From Porphyra umbilicalis (taxonomy: Eukaryota; Rhodophyta; Bangiophyceae; Bangiales; Bangiaceae): a stretch of 47,687 nt of DNA. Of this stretch, positions 1 to 9,587 are shown one piece after another; the stretch's first letter is position 1; each line of letters starts with the position of its first letter. The position numbers and the translations under genes were made by a program. Below the pieces are notes generated by a model. That model saw nothing but the letters and a program-made list of their open reading frames with translations, made no database searches and was not told where the DNA came from. The DNA lies in the NCBI GenBank assembly GCA_002049455.2, contig KV919210.1, forward strand, positions 1-47,687, given 5' to 3'.

Positions 1-2
1 GC

Positions 3-2075
3 GCCGACGCCACGTCGCCGGCGGTGTTGGCGGCGGTGTTGGCACTCGGCAAAAAGATGCGCAAGACGTCCGTGGTCGTTGGTAACTGCCCCGGCTTTGC
101 GGTGAACCGCATGTTCTTCCCGCAGGGCAACGTTGCGCACTTTTTGGCCGTCGAGTGCGGCGTCGACCCGTACGCCCTCGACGCGGCGTGCGAGGCGTTT
201 GGGCTGCCGATGGGGCCGTTCCGGTTGCAGGACTTTGTTGGCCTCGACATCACTGTGGCCGTGTCGGGCACCTTTGGGGCGGCCTTTGCGGACCGCGCCT
301 ACCGGTCGACGTTTGTGCCGCCAATGATGGCGGCGGGGAAGCTCGGTCGCAAGTCCGGCTCAGGCTTTTACACCTACGCGTCGTCGGACCCGCGGGCGGC
401 GGGCACTCCGGACAAGACCGTTGTCGGGCGCTTCATTGCGCCTGCCGCGACGGATACACCGGTCTTTCCCCCAGGCCGCGCGCCACTGTCGCCTGCGGAC
501 CTTGTCGACCTGACCCTGCTGCCTTGCGTCAACGAGGCGTGTCGGCTGCTCGAGGAGGGGGTGTCTTCGTCCCCCTCTGACTTGGACGTGGCGTCGGTGC
601 TCGGGATGGCCTTCCCGGCCCACCACGGGGGGCTTCTGTTTTGGGCGACGCACGCGCACGGCGGGCCAGTGGGCATCCTGGCCCGGCTGCGGGAGCTCGA
701 CGCCCTCACTGGGCACCGGTGTGCGCTGCTCAAACCGTCGTTTGCGCTGCTGCGGTCGGCGGCGGCGGCTTCCCCGCACCTCGGTCGGCCGCCGCGGCCG
801 TCTCGCACACCCGGCGCGCCCGACGATATCGTCATTGTCGCCGCCGCCCGCACGGCAGTGGGTCGCGCCGACCGCGGGGGCTTCCGCAACACGTCGGCGG
901 ACAACCTACTCGCGCCCGTGCTGGCGGACCTGCTCCGCCGCACGCAGCTGGCGCCGGCGGACGTTGGGGACGTGGTCATGGGCAGCGTCCTCCCCCGCGG
1001 CGACTCGGGCGCGGTGCAGACGCGGGTGGCGGGCGTTCTGGCGGGCCTCCCCGTCACCGTCCCCGTGCGGACGACCAACCGCCTTTGCTCGTCGGGGCTC
1101 CAAGCGATTGCCGATGCGGCGGCGGCGGTGGCGCGCGGTGACCACGCTGTGGCCATTGCGGGCGGCTACGAGTCGATGAGCGAGAATGCCTTCACGAACA
1201 AGTCGCTCGTGCCCAACCCCAAGGTGCGGGGTAACCCGACGGCCGCCAGCTGCTACATGTCCATGGGGCAAACGTCGGAGAATGTGGCCAGCCGCTACGG
1301 TGTCGGCCGCGTGGAGCAAGATGTGGTGGCGGTGGTGAGTCACGCGCGCGCCGCGTCGGCCATGCTGTCTGGCCGCCAGGCCGGGGAGATTGTCCCCGTC
1401 AAGACCCGCGTCAAGCCACTGCCTGCGAAAGGTGCGCCGCCTCCACCCAAGGGCACTCCCCCCACGTGGGAGGAGGTGACGGTTGCCCGCGACGAGGGCG
1501 TGCGCGTCGGCGTGACGCTCTCGCAGCTGTCGTTGCTCAAGCCTGTCTTTTCCAAGACCGGCTCGACGACTGCCGGCAACGCGTCGCAGGTATCGGATGG
1601 CGCCGCGGGCGTTGTACTGATGCGCCGCTCCGAGGCGCACACGCGGGGCCTCCCCGTGCTCGGCTGCTTCCGCGCGTATGCGGTCGCGGGCGTCGACCCG
1701 TCCGTGATGGGCATCGGGCCGGCCGTGGCCATCCCGGCGGTGCTCGCCAAGGCGGGCGTACAGCTGGAGGAGGTGGACCTCATCGAGCTCAACGAGGCGT
1801 TTGGGAGCCAAGCGCACTACGTGTCGCAGCAGCTCGGCCTCAATGGCGACATTGTCAATGTGAATGGCGGGGCCATTGCGATTGGGCACCCGCTGGGGAT
1901 GACGGGCGCGCGGCAGACGGTGTCTCTGCTCGCCGAGCTCGGCCGTCGCGGCGGGCGCTACGGGGTCGTGAGTATGTGCATCGGGACGGGCATGGGCGCC
2001 GCCGCCCTGTACGAGATTAACTCGGACGCCCCGGCTGTGGGGATGGGGCGCGAGGCGGTTATCGGCAAGCTTTGA
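3..2075 (+). CDS. 3-hydroxyacyl-CoA dehydrogenase / 3-ketoacyl-CoA thiolase fusion (5' part outside window)
   Basis: The frame is open to the left edge (first full codon at base 3), so the N-terminus, possibly an enoyl-CoA hydratase domain, lies outside. The first ~250 residues are the end of the NAD-binding domain and the C-terminal domains of 3-hydroxyacyl-CoA dehydrogenase: a GNCPGFAVNRM segment, then FGLPMGPFRLQDFVGLD and the GRKSGSGFYTY motif. From about base 825 a complete thiolase follows without stop or intron. It has the acyl-accepting Cys in NRLCSSG (codon 1086-1088), the NEAFGSQ motif, the GHP histidine (codon 1887-1889) and the second catalytic Cys in CIGTGMG (1977-1979). The thiolase half resembles peroxisomal KAT enzymes. 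One chain would catalyse at least the last two steps of fatty-acid beta-oxidation. The C-terminus is GKL, at best a weak PTS1. The gene is convergent with the SOUL gene. Confidence 0.93.
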   Translation, partial: ADATSPAVLAAVLALGKKMRKTSVVVGNCPGFAVNRMFFPQGNVAHFLAVECGVDPYALDAACEAFGLPMGPFRLQDFVGLDITVAVSGTFGAAFADRAYRSTFVPPMMAAGKLGRKSGSGFYTYASSDPRAAGTPDKTVVGRFIAPAATDTPVFPPGRAPLSPADLVDLTLLPCVNEACRLLEEGVSSSPSDLDVASVLGMAFPAHHGGLLFWATHAHGGPVGILARLRELDALTGHRCALLKPSFALLRSAAAASPHLGRPPRPSRTPGAPDDIVIVAAARTAVGRADRGGFRNTSADNLLAPVLADLLRRTQLAPADVGDVVMGSVLPRGDSGAVQTRVAGVLAGLPVTVPVRTTNRLCSSGLQAIADAAAAVARGDHAVAIAGGYESMSENAFTNKSLVPNPKVRGNPTAASCYMSMGQTSENVASRYGVGRVEQDVVAVVSHARAASAMLSGRQAGEIVPVKTRVKPLPAKGAPPPPKGTPPTWEEVTVARDEGVRVGVTLSQLSLLKPVFSKTGSTTAGNASQVSDGAAGVVLMRRSEAHTRGLPVLGCFRAYAVAGVDPSVMGIGPAVAIPAVLAKAGVQLEEVDLIELNEAFGSQAHYVSQQLGLNGDIVNVNGGAIAIGHPLGMTGARQTVSLLAELGRRGGRYGVVSMCIGTGMGAAALYEINSDAPAVGMGREAVIGKL

Positions 2076-2565
2076 GAATTGCGTCGCGGAATAAGGGTGT
2101 TGGCATGACCATATGTGGTAGGGTGTTCGATGTGGTGCAGCTGCGCAAGTATACCTTGGTCGTTCTTTTTTCTTTTTCCTCTTTCCAGCGGTTGAAATGT
2201 CGAATGCTCTTCTTCGATGTGTCACGACACGTCCAGACACATTTCTAACGGATGATCGCGATGAACGCTCTTGCACAGCGCGGCCCCGAAAAACGCCACG
2301 GGTAAACAAGAAACGTAGCACCCTACCCAGGCCACGTCAGGATGTACAGTAGTCATTCGTGCTCATCGTCCTGTAGTCGTCGTCTCCACAGCTGTTTTTC
2401 TCTGTCCAAAACCACTATACACCCTCGCGCAAGGAGAAGCGGAACGCCCCACCCCTCCCTCAGCACCCACCCCACTAATGACTACACACCCATCCCAGAC
2501 AGCTACGCAAGGCGAGCGTCAACGCAGCCGCCACCACGGCCACCTCCACAGCCGCCGCCGCCGCG
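2076..2565. other. Convergent 3' intergenic region
   Basis: These 490 bases separate the ends of the thiolase fusion gene and the SOUL gene, which converge. The stretch is less GC-rich than the flanking genes and contains a T-rich tract near 2165-2185. I see no gene in it; it probably holds both 3' UTRs. Confidence 0.6.
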
Positions 2566-3345
2566 TCAAGCCGCCACGTCAACCGGCACGTGGATCTCGT
2601 TGGTTTTGGCCGACGGCAAACAAAACGGCGGGTTGTAGCCCTGAAACGTCCACCGCCCGGTCGTGTTCACCCCATCCCGTGCCAGCGCCGCGTGCAGCGC
2701 TTTCACCTCGTCGCCACACGTGGCGAGGGACGAGTTGCCAGAGTACCGCCGCACCCCCACCGTATGAGGCGCCACGGTGGTGAGGTGCACCTTGGAGTCG
2801 GTCGGCACGGGTGCGTCTGAAACCGCCGCGTACTTGGCGGGGAGCAAAAACCTCATGGTGTACCCGCCGCCGTCGCTGTCGACGGGCCCATCGCCGCCGG
2901 CGGTGCCGTCACCACCCATCACCACGGGGGATGTCATGGCCACTCGTTCCGGCTTGCCACCGCCCATCACCACGGGGGATGTCATGGCCACTCGTTCCGG
3001 CTTGCCGCCGCCCATCACCACGGGGGATGTTATGGCCACCCGCTCCGGCTTGCCACCGCCCATGACGACGGGGGCGGTCATGGCCACCTTCTCGCCGGCA
3101 CCGCCGGCGCCACCCCCAGCGGCTACGTTTTGGGGCGTGGTGAAGACGCCAATGTAGCGGGCGAGCGTCCGAAAGCCGACGGTGGAAAACTCATCCACCG
3201 TCAACTCCTCGGCCCAGTCGGCCGAGCGCACCTCGGCTGCGATGGACTGGCCGTACCGCCGCACTTCGTACGCGCCGTCAGCGGCGGTGCGGAGGACGGT
3301 GTAGGCGGGGCGCTCAAAGTTGATTTTCCCAAAGACGACGCCCAT
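2566..3345 (-). CDS. SOUL family haem-binding protein with internal repeat
   Basis: A 259-residue protein starting at the ATG at 3345-3343; the open frame extends further upstream, but that part reads as low-complexity non-protein sequence. The N-terminus (MGVVFGKINFERPAYTVL, then YEVRRYGQSIAAEV) and the GFRTLARYIG, KVAMTAPVV and RFLLPAKY segments match the SOUL/HBP family, which binds haem or tetrapyrroles; the C-terminal GYNPPFCLP segment also fits. The MTAPV region is expanded into four near-identical copies by an in-frame 48-bp tandem repeat. No intron and no obvious transit peptide with this start. Function beyond tetrapyrrole binding cannot be read from sequence. Confidence 0.9.
   Translation of the reverse strand: MGVVFGKINFERPAYTVLRTAADGAYEVRRYGQSIAAEVRSADWAEELTVDEFSTVGFRTLARYIGVFTTPQNVAAGGGAGGAGEKVAMTAPVVMGGGKPERVAITSPVVMGGGKPERVAMTSPVVMGGGKPERVAMTSPVVMGGDGTAGGDGPVDSDGGGYTMRFLLPAKYAAVSDAPVPTDSKVHLTTVAPHTVGVRRYSGNSSLATCGDEVKALHAALARDGVNTTGRWTFQGYNPPFCLPSAKTNEIHVPVDVAA
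2917..3088. repeat. 48-bp in-frame tandem repeat in the SOUL gene
   Basis: Three full 48-bp units (2917-2964, 2965-3012, 3013-3060) and a diverged partial unit (3061-3088). Each unit encodes 16 residues around (A/T)SPVVMGGGKPERVAM, so length changes by whole units keep the frame. Confidence 0.95.
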
Positions 3346-4490
3346 AGCGACTGGCAGTGGAGCGGGGGTGGGCGGGGGGAGGGTGCGGCGCCGAGGAACG
3401 GCCACGGCGGAGGCGGCTGGGGGGATGACGGCTCGAGTCGAGCAAAGGAGGCAATGGATGCTGGCAGGACAGAGTGGTGTTTCACGGGACTCTGAAGAAG
3501 CGACACACAGCCGACTGTTGTTCAAGAGGAAGAACAAACAGCATGGTGCAAGACCAGGAATGCTGGGACGTCGTTGCGATAGACGCGGGAACCAGACTGA
3601 GCGTGCCCAGGCATCGGTGCGGGCGTTGCCACCAGAAGGATGGTGCTGCCGTCTCTCTCGTTGCCCAACCAGAACCCTCACATTCGTGGCATGGACAATC
3701 CCCAACGGTCTCGCGCACCGCAGCCGCACACTGCTGAACCAGTGGCGGATCAACGTGTATCTCGTGCTCAACGGCCGCTCGTCCTTGCTGTCCAGTCCAG
3801 AAGTGGAGGAGCAAACGCCTGAAACCGTCGCCACGTGACAAGTACACGAAATCCCACACAGTTCCCTGGACTTTAGTCTAGGGTGCTTTCCCACACCCAC
3901 ACGTCGAGAAAAAAGTCCTTTTTTCTAGTGCACGTTGCGGGAGTACTTAAAAAACCGTTGTTGGCGGTCCGTTTGGCTCCCTACGCGTAGGTGTATACGC
4001 CGTTGGAGCACGTTCCGCGGCGCTTTCTTGACGATGGAAACATGCGCCGGGGCTGTCCGCATCTTTCTGTGAAGTTGCTAGAGGTGGCGACGTCTTCATT
4101 GCCCGTACGGTCCGCGGAAGCAGAATCGTGGTTAAAAGGGTACGTGAGGGCAGGTGCGGCGTTTACGGGGTCGTGGGTGCAGGTGAACGCGGCCACGAAC
4201 GGCCATGATGTCGCAATTCCGCGGTAGTTGGCCAGAATCGGGCTCGGCGGGCCCTGTGGGGGACGTCGTTTTGGAGTTTTCAAACAGGGGGTCGTGTTGG
4301 CGCTGAATGCGCTGCGGTCTTCGTGGTCGCGTCCGTTCCCGCAACACCCGCGCGTAGCGGGTGGGGGCGGCGGCCACCGCCGCTGGCGGTGCTGCCGCCG
4401 CACCTGCCGCCGACGCGGCCGTGAGCAGTGGACGACCGTGCGCACGACGCGCGCCCGCACACGGCAGTGAGTGTCGCCCGCAGCCGCCTC

Positions 4491-4568
<78 letters not shown>

Positions 4569-5345
4569 TGCGTGGCTCCCCTGCTTGATTCTCGCTCCAC
4601 CCCGCCGCTCGCCCCCCCGTGCCATCGATGGCTTCTTCCCCCCCCTCCCCCTCCGTGGCCCTACATACCCCCCCTCCCAATCCTCCGCGTCGCCGCCGCA
4701 CACGTGCGCATCGCGCAGCTCGGCCTCGAGTCTGCACTGCGGGAAGCGACGGCCGCGCAGCCAGCGTCGGCCGGTGGTTGCCCGGATGGTGGCGGCCGTG
4801 CCTCGGTGGCAGCCGCCGCCCGCGACGGCGGTGGCGGCCGCTGCTCATCCTGCGGTGGGTGCGGCAGGAGCCCCTCGCGGCGATTCACATACCCCCCCTC
4901 GGAAGAAGACAAAGCGCTGGTCTTCGAGGAGCATGCTGGCGGCCGCTACCCACCAGTGGGCGGGTACCCCCCCGACGGCAGCGGCTGCCGCTCGTGCGGG
5001 CCACGGTGGACGCCGCGGCGGCGGTGGGCGGAGCGCCCCCTACGCCAGCAAGCGGTGGTCACGTCGGCGACTGCCACCACCGCCGCCATGGCCGCCTTCC
5101 TGGTCTCCTTTTTTCTGATCTCCCGCTCGTACGTGCGCTCCCAAGCGGCGCGCCGGTCGGGGGGCGGTGCTCGACGTGCCTACGCATCTGTCGTCGTGTG
5201 AAAACAGTTTTATCGTTTTGCAAGTCCAGGGTGTTTTTGCGAACGCGCTTTCAGTTGTAATTGGTTCTCCTGTTGACAGGCGAGACAGTAATCAAGCAAA
5301 ACACGTGCCACATGGATCCGCACGTGTCGAGATCAAATCGCACTG
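3346..5345. other. Intergenic region, GC-rich with GGC microsatellite
   Basis: Upstream of the SOUL gene. About 3850-4000 is relatively AT-rich (poly-T tract near 3910, TTAAAAAA near 3948) and could include promoter elements, but none is certain. The part around 4280-5200 is low-complexity GC-rich DNA, open in several frames on both strands only because it lacks AT-rich codons. I found no protein with recognisable domains. Confidence 0.5.
4494..4568. repeat. (GGC)25 trinucleotide microsatellite
   Basis: About 25 uninterrupted GGC triplets. Read in different frames it gives poly-Gly, poly-Ala or poly-Arg, which produces spurious open frames on both strands. Confidence 0.95.
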
Positions 5346-5414
5346 TTGGGGGGAATTGATCGCTCAGCTTGGGGGGAATTGATCCCGCAGCTTGGGGGGA
5401 ATTGGGCGCGCAGC
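5346..5414. repeat. Three 23-bp direct repeats
   Basis: Three contiguous 23-bp units (5346-5368, 5369-5391, 5392-5414) each beginning TTGGGGGGAATTG and ending GCAGC, with a variable centre. They sit just before a change in sequence character ahead of the unidentified genes, so they could be subterminal repeats of a mobile element. Confidence 0.85.
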
Positions 5415-6030
5415 TTTTGGCGGGGGCGTTTCGCGCCTGTCGGCGGGTTGTTTGCGTCCCCCGCTCAACACTCGCCCGTCACACCGCCGCTGTCCAGGAC
5501 CCCTGCAAGCCCCCTCCCCTCCCGCGGCCGAAAGTCACACTCTTCCTTATCCTGGCTGTCGTGACGCGCACGCTGATGCGCTACTGCCGCGACGGGTGCA
5601 CTTCTTTGGGGCCCGGTCGCCTCGATTGTGGCAACTTCTCGGTTCCCTCCTCGCTTTATGCCTGTACGCCGCGCTCGCCCCCCGCTGCCGGCCTTTTTGT
5701 GTCACCGTGCCCGCTTCCCCCCGCACCGTGGCGTCGTGCCGCCGTGCCGCGGTTGCCCCCTTGTCGTGTCACGGTTTCTTCCTCCCTGTGGAAGTGTCCC
5801 GTCGCCACCTCCCTTGGTGCCTTTACGCCGCGCTCACCCCCCGCTGCGTGGTCTACTTTTTTTTCCGTGCCTGCTTCCCGCCGTATCGTGGAGTAGTGCC
5901 GCCGTGCCGCAGCTGCCTCCCCGTCGCTAGACGACAGCATCCTCCCCGTGGCAGCGTCGCATCGCCATTGCCTCCAATCGGTGGTGGAATCGCGCTCCAG
6001 CCGCCCCCGCCCCGCTGAGCCGGAAGCACG
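5415..6030. other. Upstream region without a supported gene
   Basis: A C-rich and T-rich stretch with imperfect internal repetition: blocks near 5600-5720 and 5760-5910 share phrases such as GCCGCGCTC(A/G)CCCCCCGCTGC and CGTCGTGCCGCCGTGCCGC. The open frames here have repetitive Pro/Arg/Ser composition and I do not support any of them as a gene. Confidence 0.4.
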
Positions 6031-6967
6031 ATGGAGTCGGTACCGGACATGCAAGCGCGCAGCCTGGGTTTCACGGACGGTCCCACTATGGTCGCCGTTC
6101 GCCAACGCTTCAAGGAGATTGTGGTCGTCGCTCGGCGGGTGGACGATCTACTCGCTCCCTACCACGGCTCCTGCCAGGTAATGGTGAGTCGTGCGGTGGT
6201 GGTGGCGGATCCATCGGGTGGAATCCCCAAGGTCATGCTCAAGTGGTGCCCCCTCTTTGACCGGCTAAAGGTGCTGAGCGCCGCAGACTCGTTTTCGCGA
6301 GAGGGCGTGGGCGCACTGCTTCTGTAAGCCTACCGCCACGCTCGTCGTCACCTACGGACCACGGTACCATCGACGGCTGCTCCTTCCTCAAGTACCCATC
6401 GTGCTGCTACTGGCGCGCCGCACGCGCCAATGGCAGGCGCCCCTGATGGCGGGAGTGTGCGTCCCGCGTCAGATTCGGCCGTCCATTCGAGCGATCGCGG
6501 CGCACATGATGGGGCACGCGTGGGCGGCGGAAACGACGCTGGTGAGGATCCGGTTGGCGGTGTAGCTGTTGTGCAAGAAGGTGATGGTGCCGGAAATGAA
6601 GGTCAGGACCATCGTCGTGTGTCGCAGGGAAGCGCTGGGGAAGGCGCGGGGGGCTCGTCTGGCCGCTGTACTGTTGGGGGTCGTACCGCTGCTGCCTCCG
6701 CCGTTGGAGGACGCGCTGCCGTCGATGGTGGAGGTCGCAACAATGGAGGAGATGGGGCGGGTGGCCGTGCGCTGGGTGCTCCTACGTCTTCCCGCTTGCT
6801 TGAGCTGCACCCAGAAGACGCGCCCAAGATCTGGTCGGCTTCCAAACCTGCCGTTTTGCGGCCAAGCCCTGCAGCTGTCGTTGCCGTCCGGCTCGTGGGA
6901 CAGCCGCTGCTCTCCCTGCCGTACAAGGTCGTCGGCGGACTGCTTGGACCGGCGTACGATTGCATGA
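6031..6967 (+). pseudogene. Unidentified protein gene, apparently broken
   Basis: Starts at ATG 6031 and reads about 98 residues to TAA at 6325-6327 with balanced composition (segments VRQRFKEIVVVARRVDD and VMLKWCPLFDRL). From about 6278 a second frame becomes open and has the stronger GC-at-third-position bias. It reads PRQIRPSIRAIAAHMMGHAW, is cut by TAG at 6563-6565 and continues in the same frame (LLCKKVMVPEMKVRTIVVC) to about 6790. This pattern fits one gene with a frame change near 6300 and a later nonsense codon, or unrecognised introns. I recognise no family. Its place between repeats and a helicase suggests a mobile-element gene, by inference only. Confidence 0.35.
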
Positions 6968-8286
6968 CGCGGCAGGTCGACGACTTGATCTTCCCGCCGG
7001 CGCCGGGCACGGTCGTTGATATGAGCAAAAAGAATCACTGCAAGCGCCTCATGCACAAGTTCCGCCAGGACTTCTGGCCGTGCTGGAGCTCAGGAAAGAA
7101 CGAGCCACCGCGCATCCCACCGAATGGTACCAACGCGAACAAGAGCGGCAAGTCGACAACCAAGGCGACGCACTCGACGTGGGCGATCACCGTCGACACA
7201 TCCTCCATCGTGTCAATGTTTTCTTTCACGCACAAGCTCCTGTACAAGTGGGATAATGCCGTGATCCCGATCCACTCCGTGGGCCAGTACCGGAAGAAGG
7301 AGGTTGGCGACATGATCGCGTGCTTGCTGCTGTTGGCGACCAAGGTCGACGGGGTCGCCGCCGTCATTACCAGCTACAGCGGCAGCAGCTGGGTGGCGCT
7401 GTGCCGCAACAGCGCTCCCTCCTTGAGTCCCGCTCCCATGGCTGAGGTTATTTTAGCGCAAGGCGCAGGTGCCCTTGGCGGTGTTTCCGGGGCGGATCCA
7501 GGAGTTGCTGCAGGTGCGCCCGCCTTGCCTCCCGCGTTGCCTCCCGCCTTTCCTCCCGCAATGGCCCCTGCCTTGCCTGCGCCTCCCTCCGCTCCTGCCG
7601 CTTTGCCTCCCACCGCCCCTGCAACCACTCTTTCGGTCGCTCCCCCCGTCGCCCTTCCCGCCGCCCCGAGCACCGTTCCACCAACGGCTCCTTCCCCGAC
7701 TGTTCCTCCCGCCGCGCAAAGCACCGCTTTACGCACCGCTCCTCCCGCCGCTGCAAGAACCGGTCTTCCCCCCACCGTTCCAAGCACCGCTCCCGGCACC
7801 GCTCCAAGCACCGCACCAAACACCGCTCTTCCCCCTGCTGCTCCCCTCGCATCTACTTCAAACGCCACTCAAAGCACCGCTCCTCCCCCCCCCGCTCCTC
7901 CTGCCGCTCCGGTTGCTGCTCCCGCCTCTCTTCCTGTTGTTGCAGACAATGCATCATTTACGTCAGTCGTGACGCAAGGTCACGGTGGAATGAGAGGAGC
8001 TGCTGATTGCTCGCGGCTCGCTTCCACCAACACTTTGCCGTTGCCCCGAGTGCGCTCTGTCGACAGCGAGGAGGGCAAAGAGGACGTCGACGTCGTCGGA
8101 GCTGCGGTGTCTGAGTGCCTTGGGGGCATTGGTGTGCTTGAGGTGGGGGGGAGCGACGAGGAGGGCGACATGGATGACGATGTTGACCAGGGGGCTTTGG
8201 ATGCATCTATACTGGCGCAGTTCTATAGCGAGACACCTACCCACTCTGGTGAGGAGTCCGAGCGGCCTGCAAAGAGGATGCGGTAA
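6430..8286 (+). CDS. Hypothetical protein with Pro/Ala-rich repeat region and acidic tail
   Basis: The open frame is 618 residues, but the first ~120 codons have poor third-position GC and overlap the better-looking frame of the upstream fragment, so true coding may begin near 6800 or at ATG 7021 (MSKKNHCKRLMHKFRQDFW). The core (about 6800-7440) looks like a folded domain, with HKLLYKWDNAVIPIHSVGQY and a hydrophobic segment EVGDMIACLLLLATKVDG. Then come ~150 residues of Ala/Pro/Thr-rich imperfect repeats (APSTAP, TAPPAA types), and a Ser/Asp/Glu-rich C-terminus ending in a basic PAKRMR that could be a nuclear signal. No domain recognised. It lies 1.2 kb before the PIF1-like helicase on the same strand. 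Confidence 0.5.
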   Translation: MAGAPDGGSVRPASDSAVHSSDRGAHDGARVGGGNDAGEDPVGGVAVVQEGDGAGNEGQDHRRVSQGSAGEGAGGSSGRCTVGGRTAAASAVGGRAAVDGGGRNNGGDGAGGRALGAPTSSRLLELHPEDAPKIWSASKPAVLRPSPAAVVAVRLVGQPLLSLPYKVVGGLLGPAYDCMTRQVDDLIFPPAPGTVVDMSKKNHCKRLMHKFRQDFWPCWSSGKNEPPRIPPNGTNANKSGKSTTKATHSTWAITVDTSSIVSMFSFTHKLLYKWDNAVIPIHSVGQYRKKEVGDMIACLLLLATKVDGVAAVITSYSGSSWVALCRNSAPSLSPAPMAEVILAQGAGALGGVSGADPGVAAGAPALPPALPPAFPPAMAPALPAPPSAPAALPPTAPATTLSVAPPVALPAAPSTVPPTAPSPTVPPAAQSTALRTAPPAAARTGLPPTVPSTAPGTAPSTAPNTALPPAAPLASTSNATQSTAPPPPAPPAAPVAAPASLPVVADNASFTSVVTQGHGGMRGAADCSRLASTNTLPLPRVRSVDSEEGKEDVDVVGAAVSECLGGIGVLEVGGSDEEGDMDDDVDQGALDASILAQFYSETPTHSGEESERPAKRMR

Positions 8287-9450
8287 TGCGTTCGTTCTTG
8301 TGCTTGCATCCTTTCTTTCGTTTTCATCCCATGCTTCTCCTTTTTTCAAAGCTTCTGGGTACACAGAAGTATACAAATGCGTGCATTGTGCTCAGATGCA
8401 ATCTGCTCAGCTGGGCCACGGCTGCATCAGCAGCCGAAAAGCGAGGCCTCGGGGGCGGCGGGGGCGGAGGGGGCGGCGAGATGGAACGCGCAATAGAGAA
8501 AAAAACACGGTGGCACCTGGCGGCCAAGACTGCTGACCTACTACCGACGCGGCAGGAACATGACACGCGCTGGGGCGGCACGTGCTGCAAGACGGCAGTG
8601 ATACAAGATGGGGGGGGGATGGAGGGGAGGACATCCTGACAAGGGCGTGCAAGGTAGCGATGGAGCGATGCCACAGGAGTGCACCGGCCGCCAAGGATCC
8701 GTTGCAGGCTGGCTGCCGATCCGGATTTGAACAGCAGGGATTTGTGTACACCTTGACAATTCCAGAACCTGATCATTATTAATTCTTTCGTCTGTTGCGT
8801 GCCAGGTGTGGGGCCCAGCGCCTGGGCGGCGCGCGCCAAAAACGGAGAGCACTCTGTCGACACTTGACCACAAGGCCGCAGCCGTAGCTGTAGGAGCCAC
8901 CTGTGCTGACCGCCGTGGGCTCCTCAGACACGAGCCACGGCGCCGTGCACCCAGAGGGGCCCCATGGGCGCGCAAAGGCCCGGTCGTTCGGGCACCCGTC
9001 GGGCGCCCTCATCGGCGCCCCGCTGCCTCGTGGTCCCAGCGGTCGCTGCACGGCCGTGCACGGGGGCCCCGCGCCAGCCCGCCCGCCTTTTCCTCCCGTT
9101 ACTGAGCCGCACATCTAGCATGCACGGCCGTATGGGGTGCCTTTTTTGTGTCGTACCGCGTGCCCAGCTCCGAGCCCATGAGCTGCGGGGTCCCTGTGCG
9201 TGCTCATGGGATGGCCTTTGGCCAGCTACGAGGGAGCCGTGATGGGGCGCATTTGAGTGAGCTCCGTGAGGCGGGCTCGTGGTCGGGTGGAGAGGTGGTT
9301 GTGTGGCACGCGGTCCTTTCTTGTGTCTGACGGCCCGTGCATGATAGTCGAGTTCGCTGATCCTAGAGTGGGCACTAGTGCCGTGCATGACCTCCCCACC
9401 TGCTCACACAACGGCCGTGTCCGGCTGCTGTTGAGTGTGATTTTCGCAAC
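8287..9450. other. Intergenic region between hypothetical gene and helicase
   Basis: No supported gene. It contains a purine-rich G tract near 8450-8480 and a perfect 14-bp palindrome TGCACGGCCGTGCA at 9047-9060; the core ACGGCCGTG or close variants recur at about 9122 and 9411. Confidence 0.4.
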
Positions 9451-9587
9451 GTGAGCGCCCTCGCCGTGTGTATCCTCCCCAGCGGCCCGCAGAACGGCCG
9501 GCTGGTGGGAGGTGGCGTGGTGCACATTACCGGCACGTGGGGGAGTGCAGGTCTTCCGTCGTTGCGAGGGGACGCGTTCATCGCCAT

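Noticed and set aside
906..2321. 471-codon minus-strand open frame opposite the thiolase
   Set aside because: Antisense to strongly conserved thiolase motifs; long antisense frames are expected at this GC content and it shows no domain.
4428..5201. 257-codon plus-strand frame with a poly-Gly block
   Set aside because: The length comes from the GGC microsatellite and GC-rich flanks; overlapping frames on both strands are equally open and none shows a domain.
5346..5414. Possible CRISPR array
   Set aside because: Units are contiguous with no spacers, and the surroundings are eukaryotic.
8700..8735. tRNA T-arm-like sequence on the minus strand (TGTTCAAATCC)
   Set aside because: The bases on either side do not pair as a T stem and no acceptor or anticodon arm is present.
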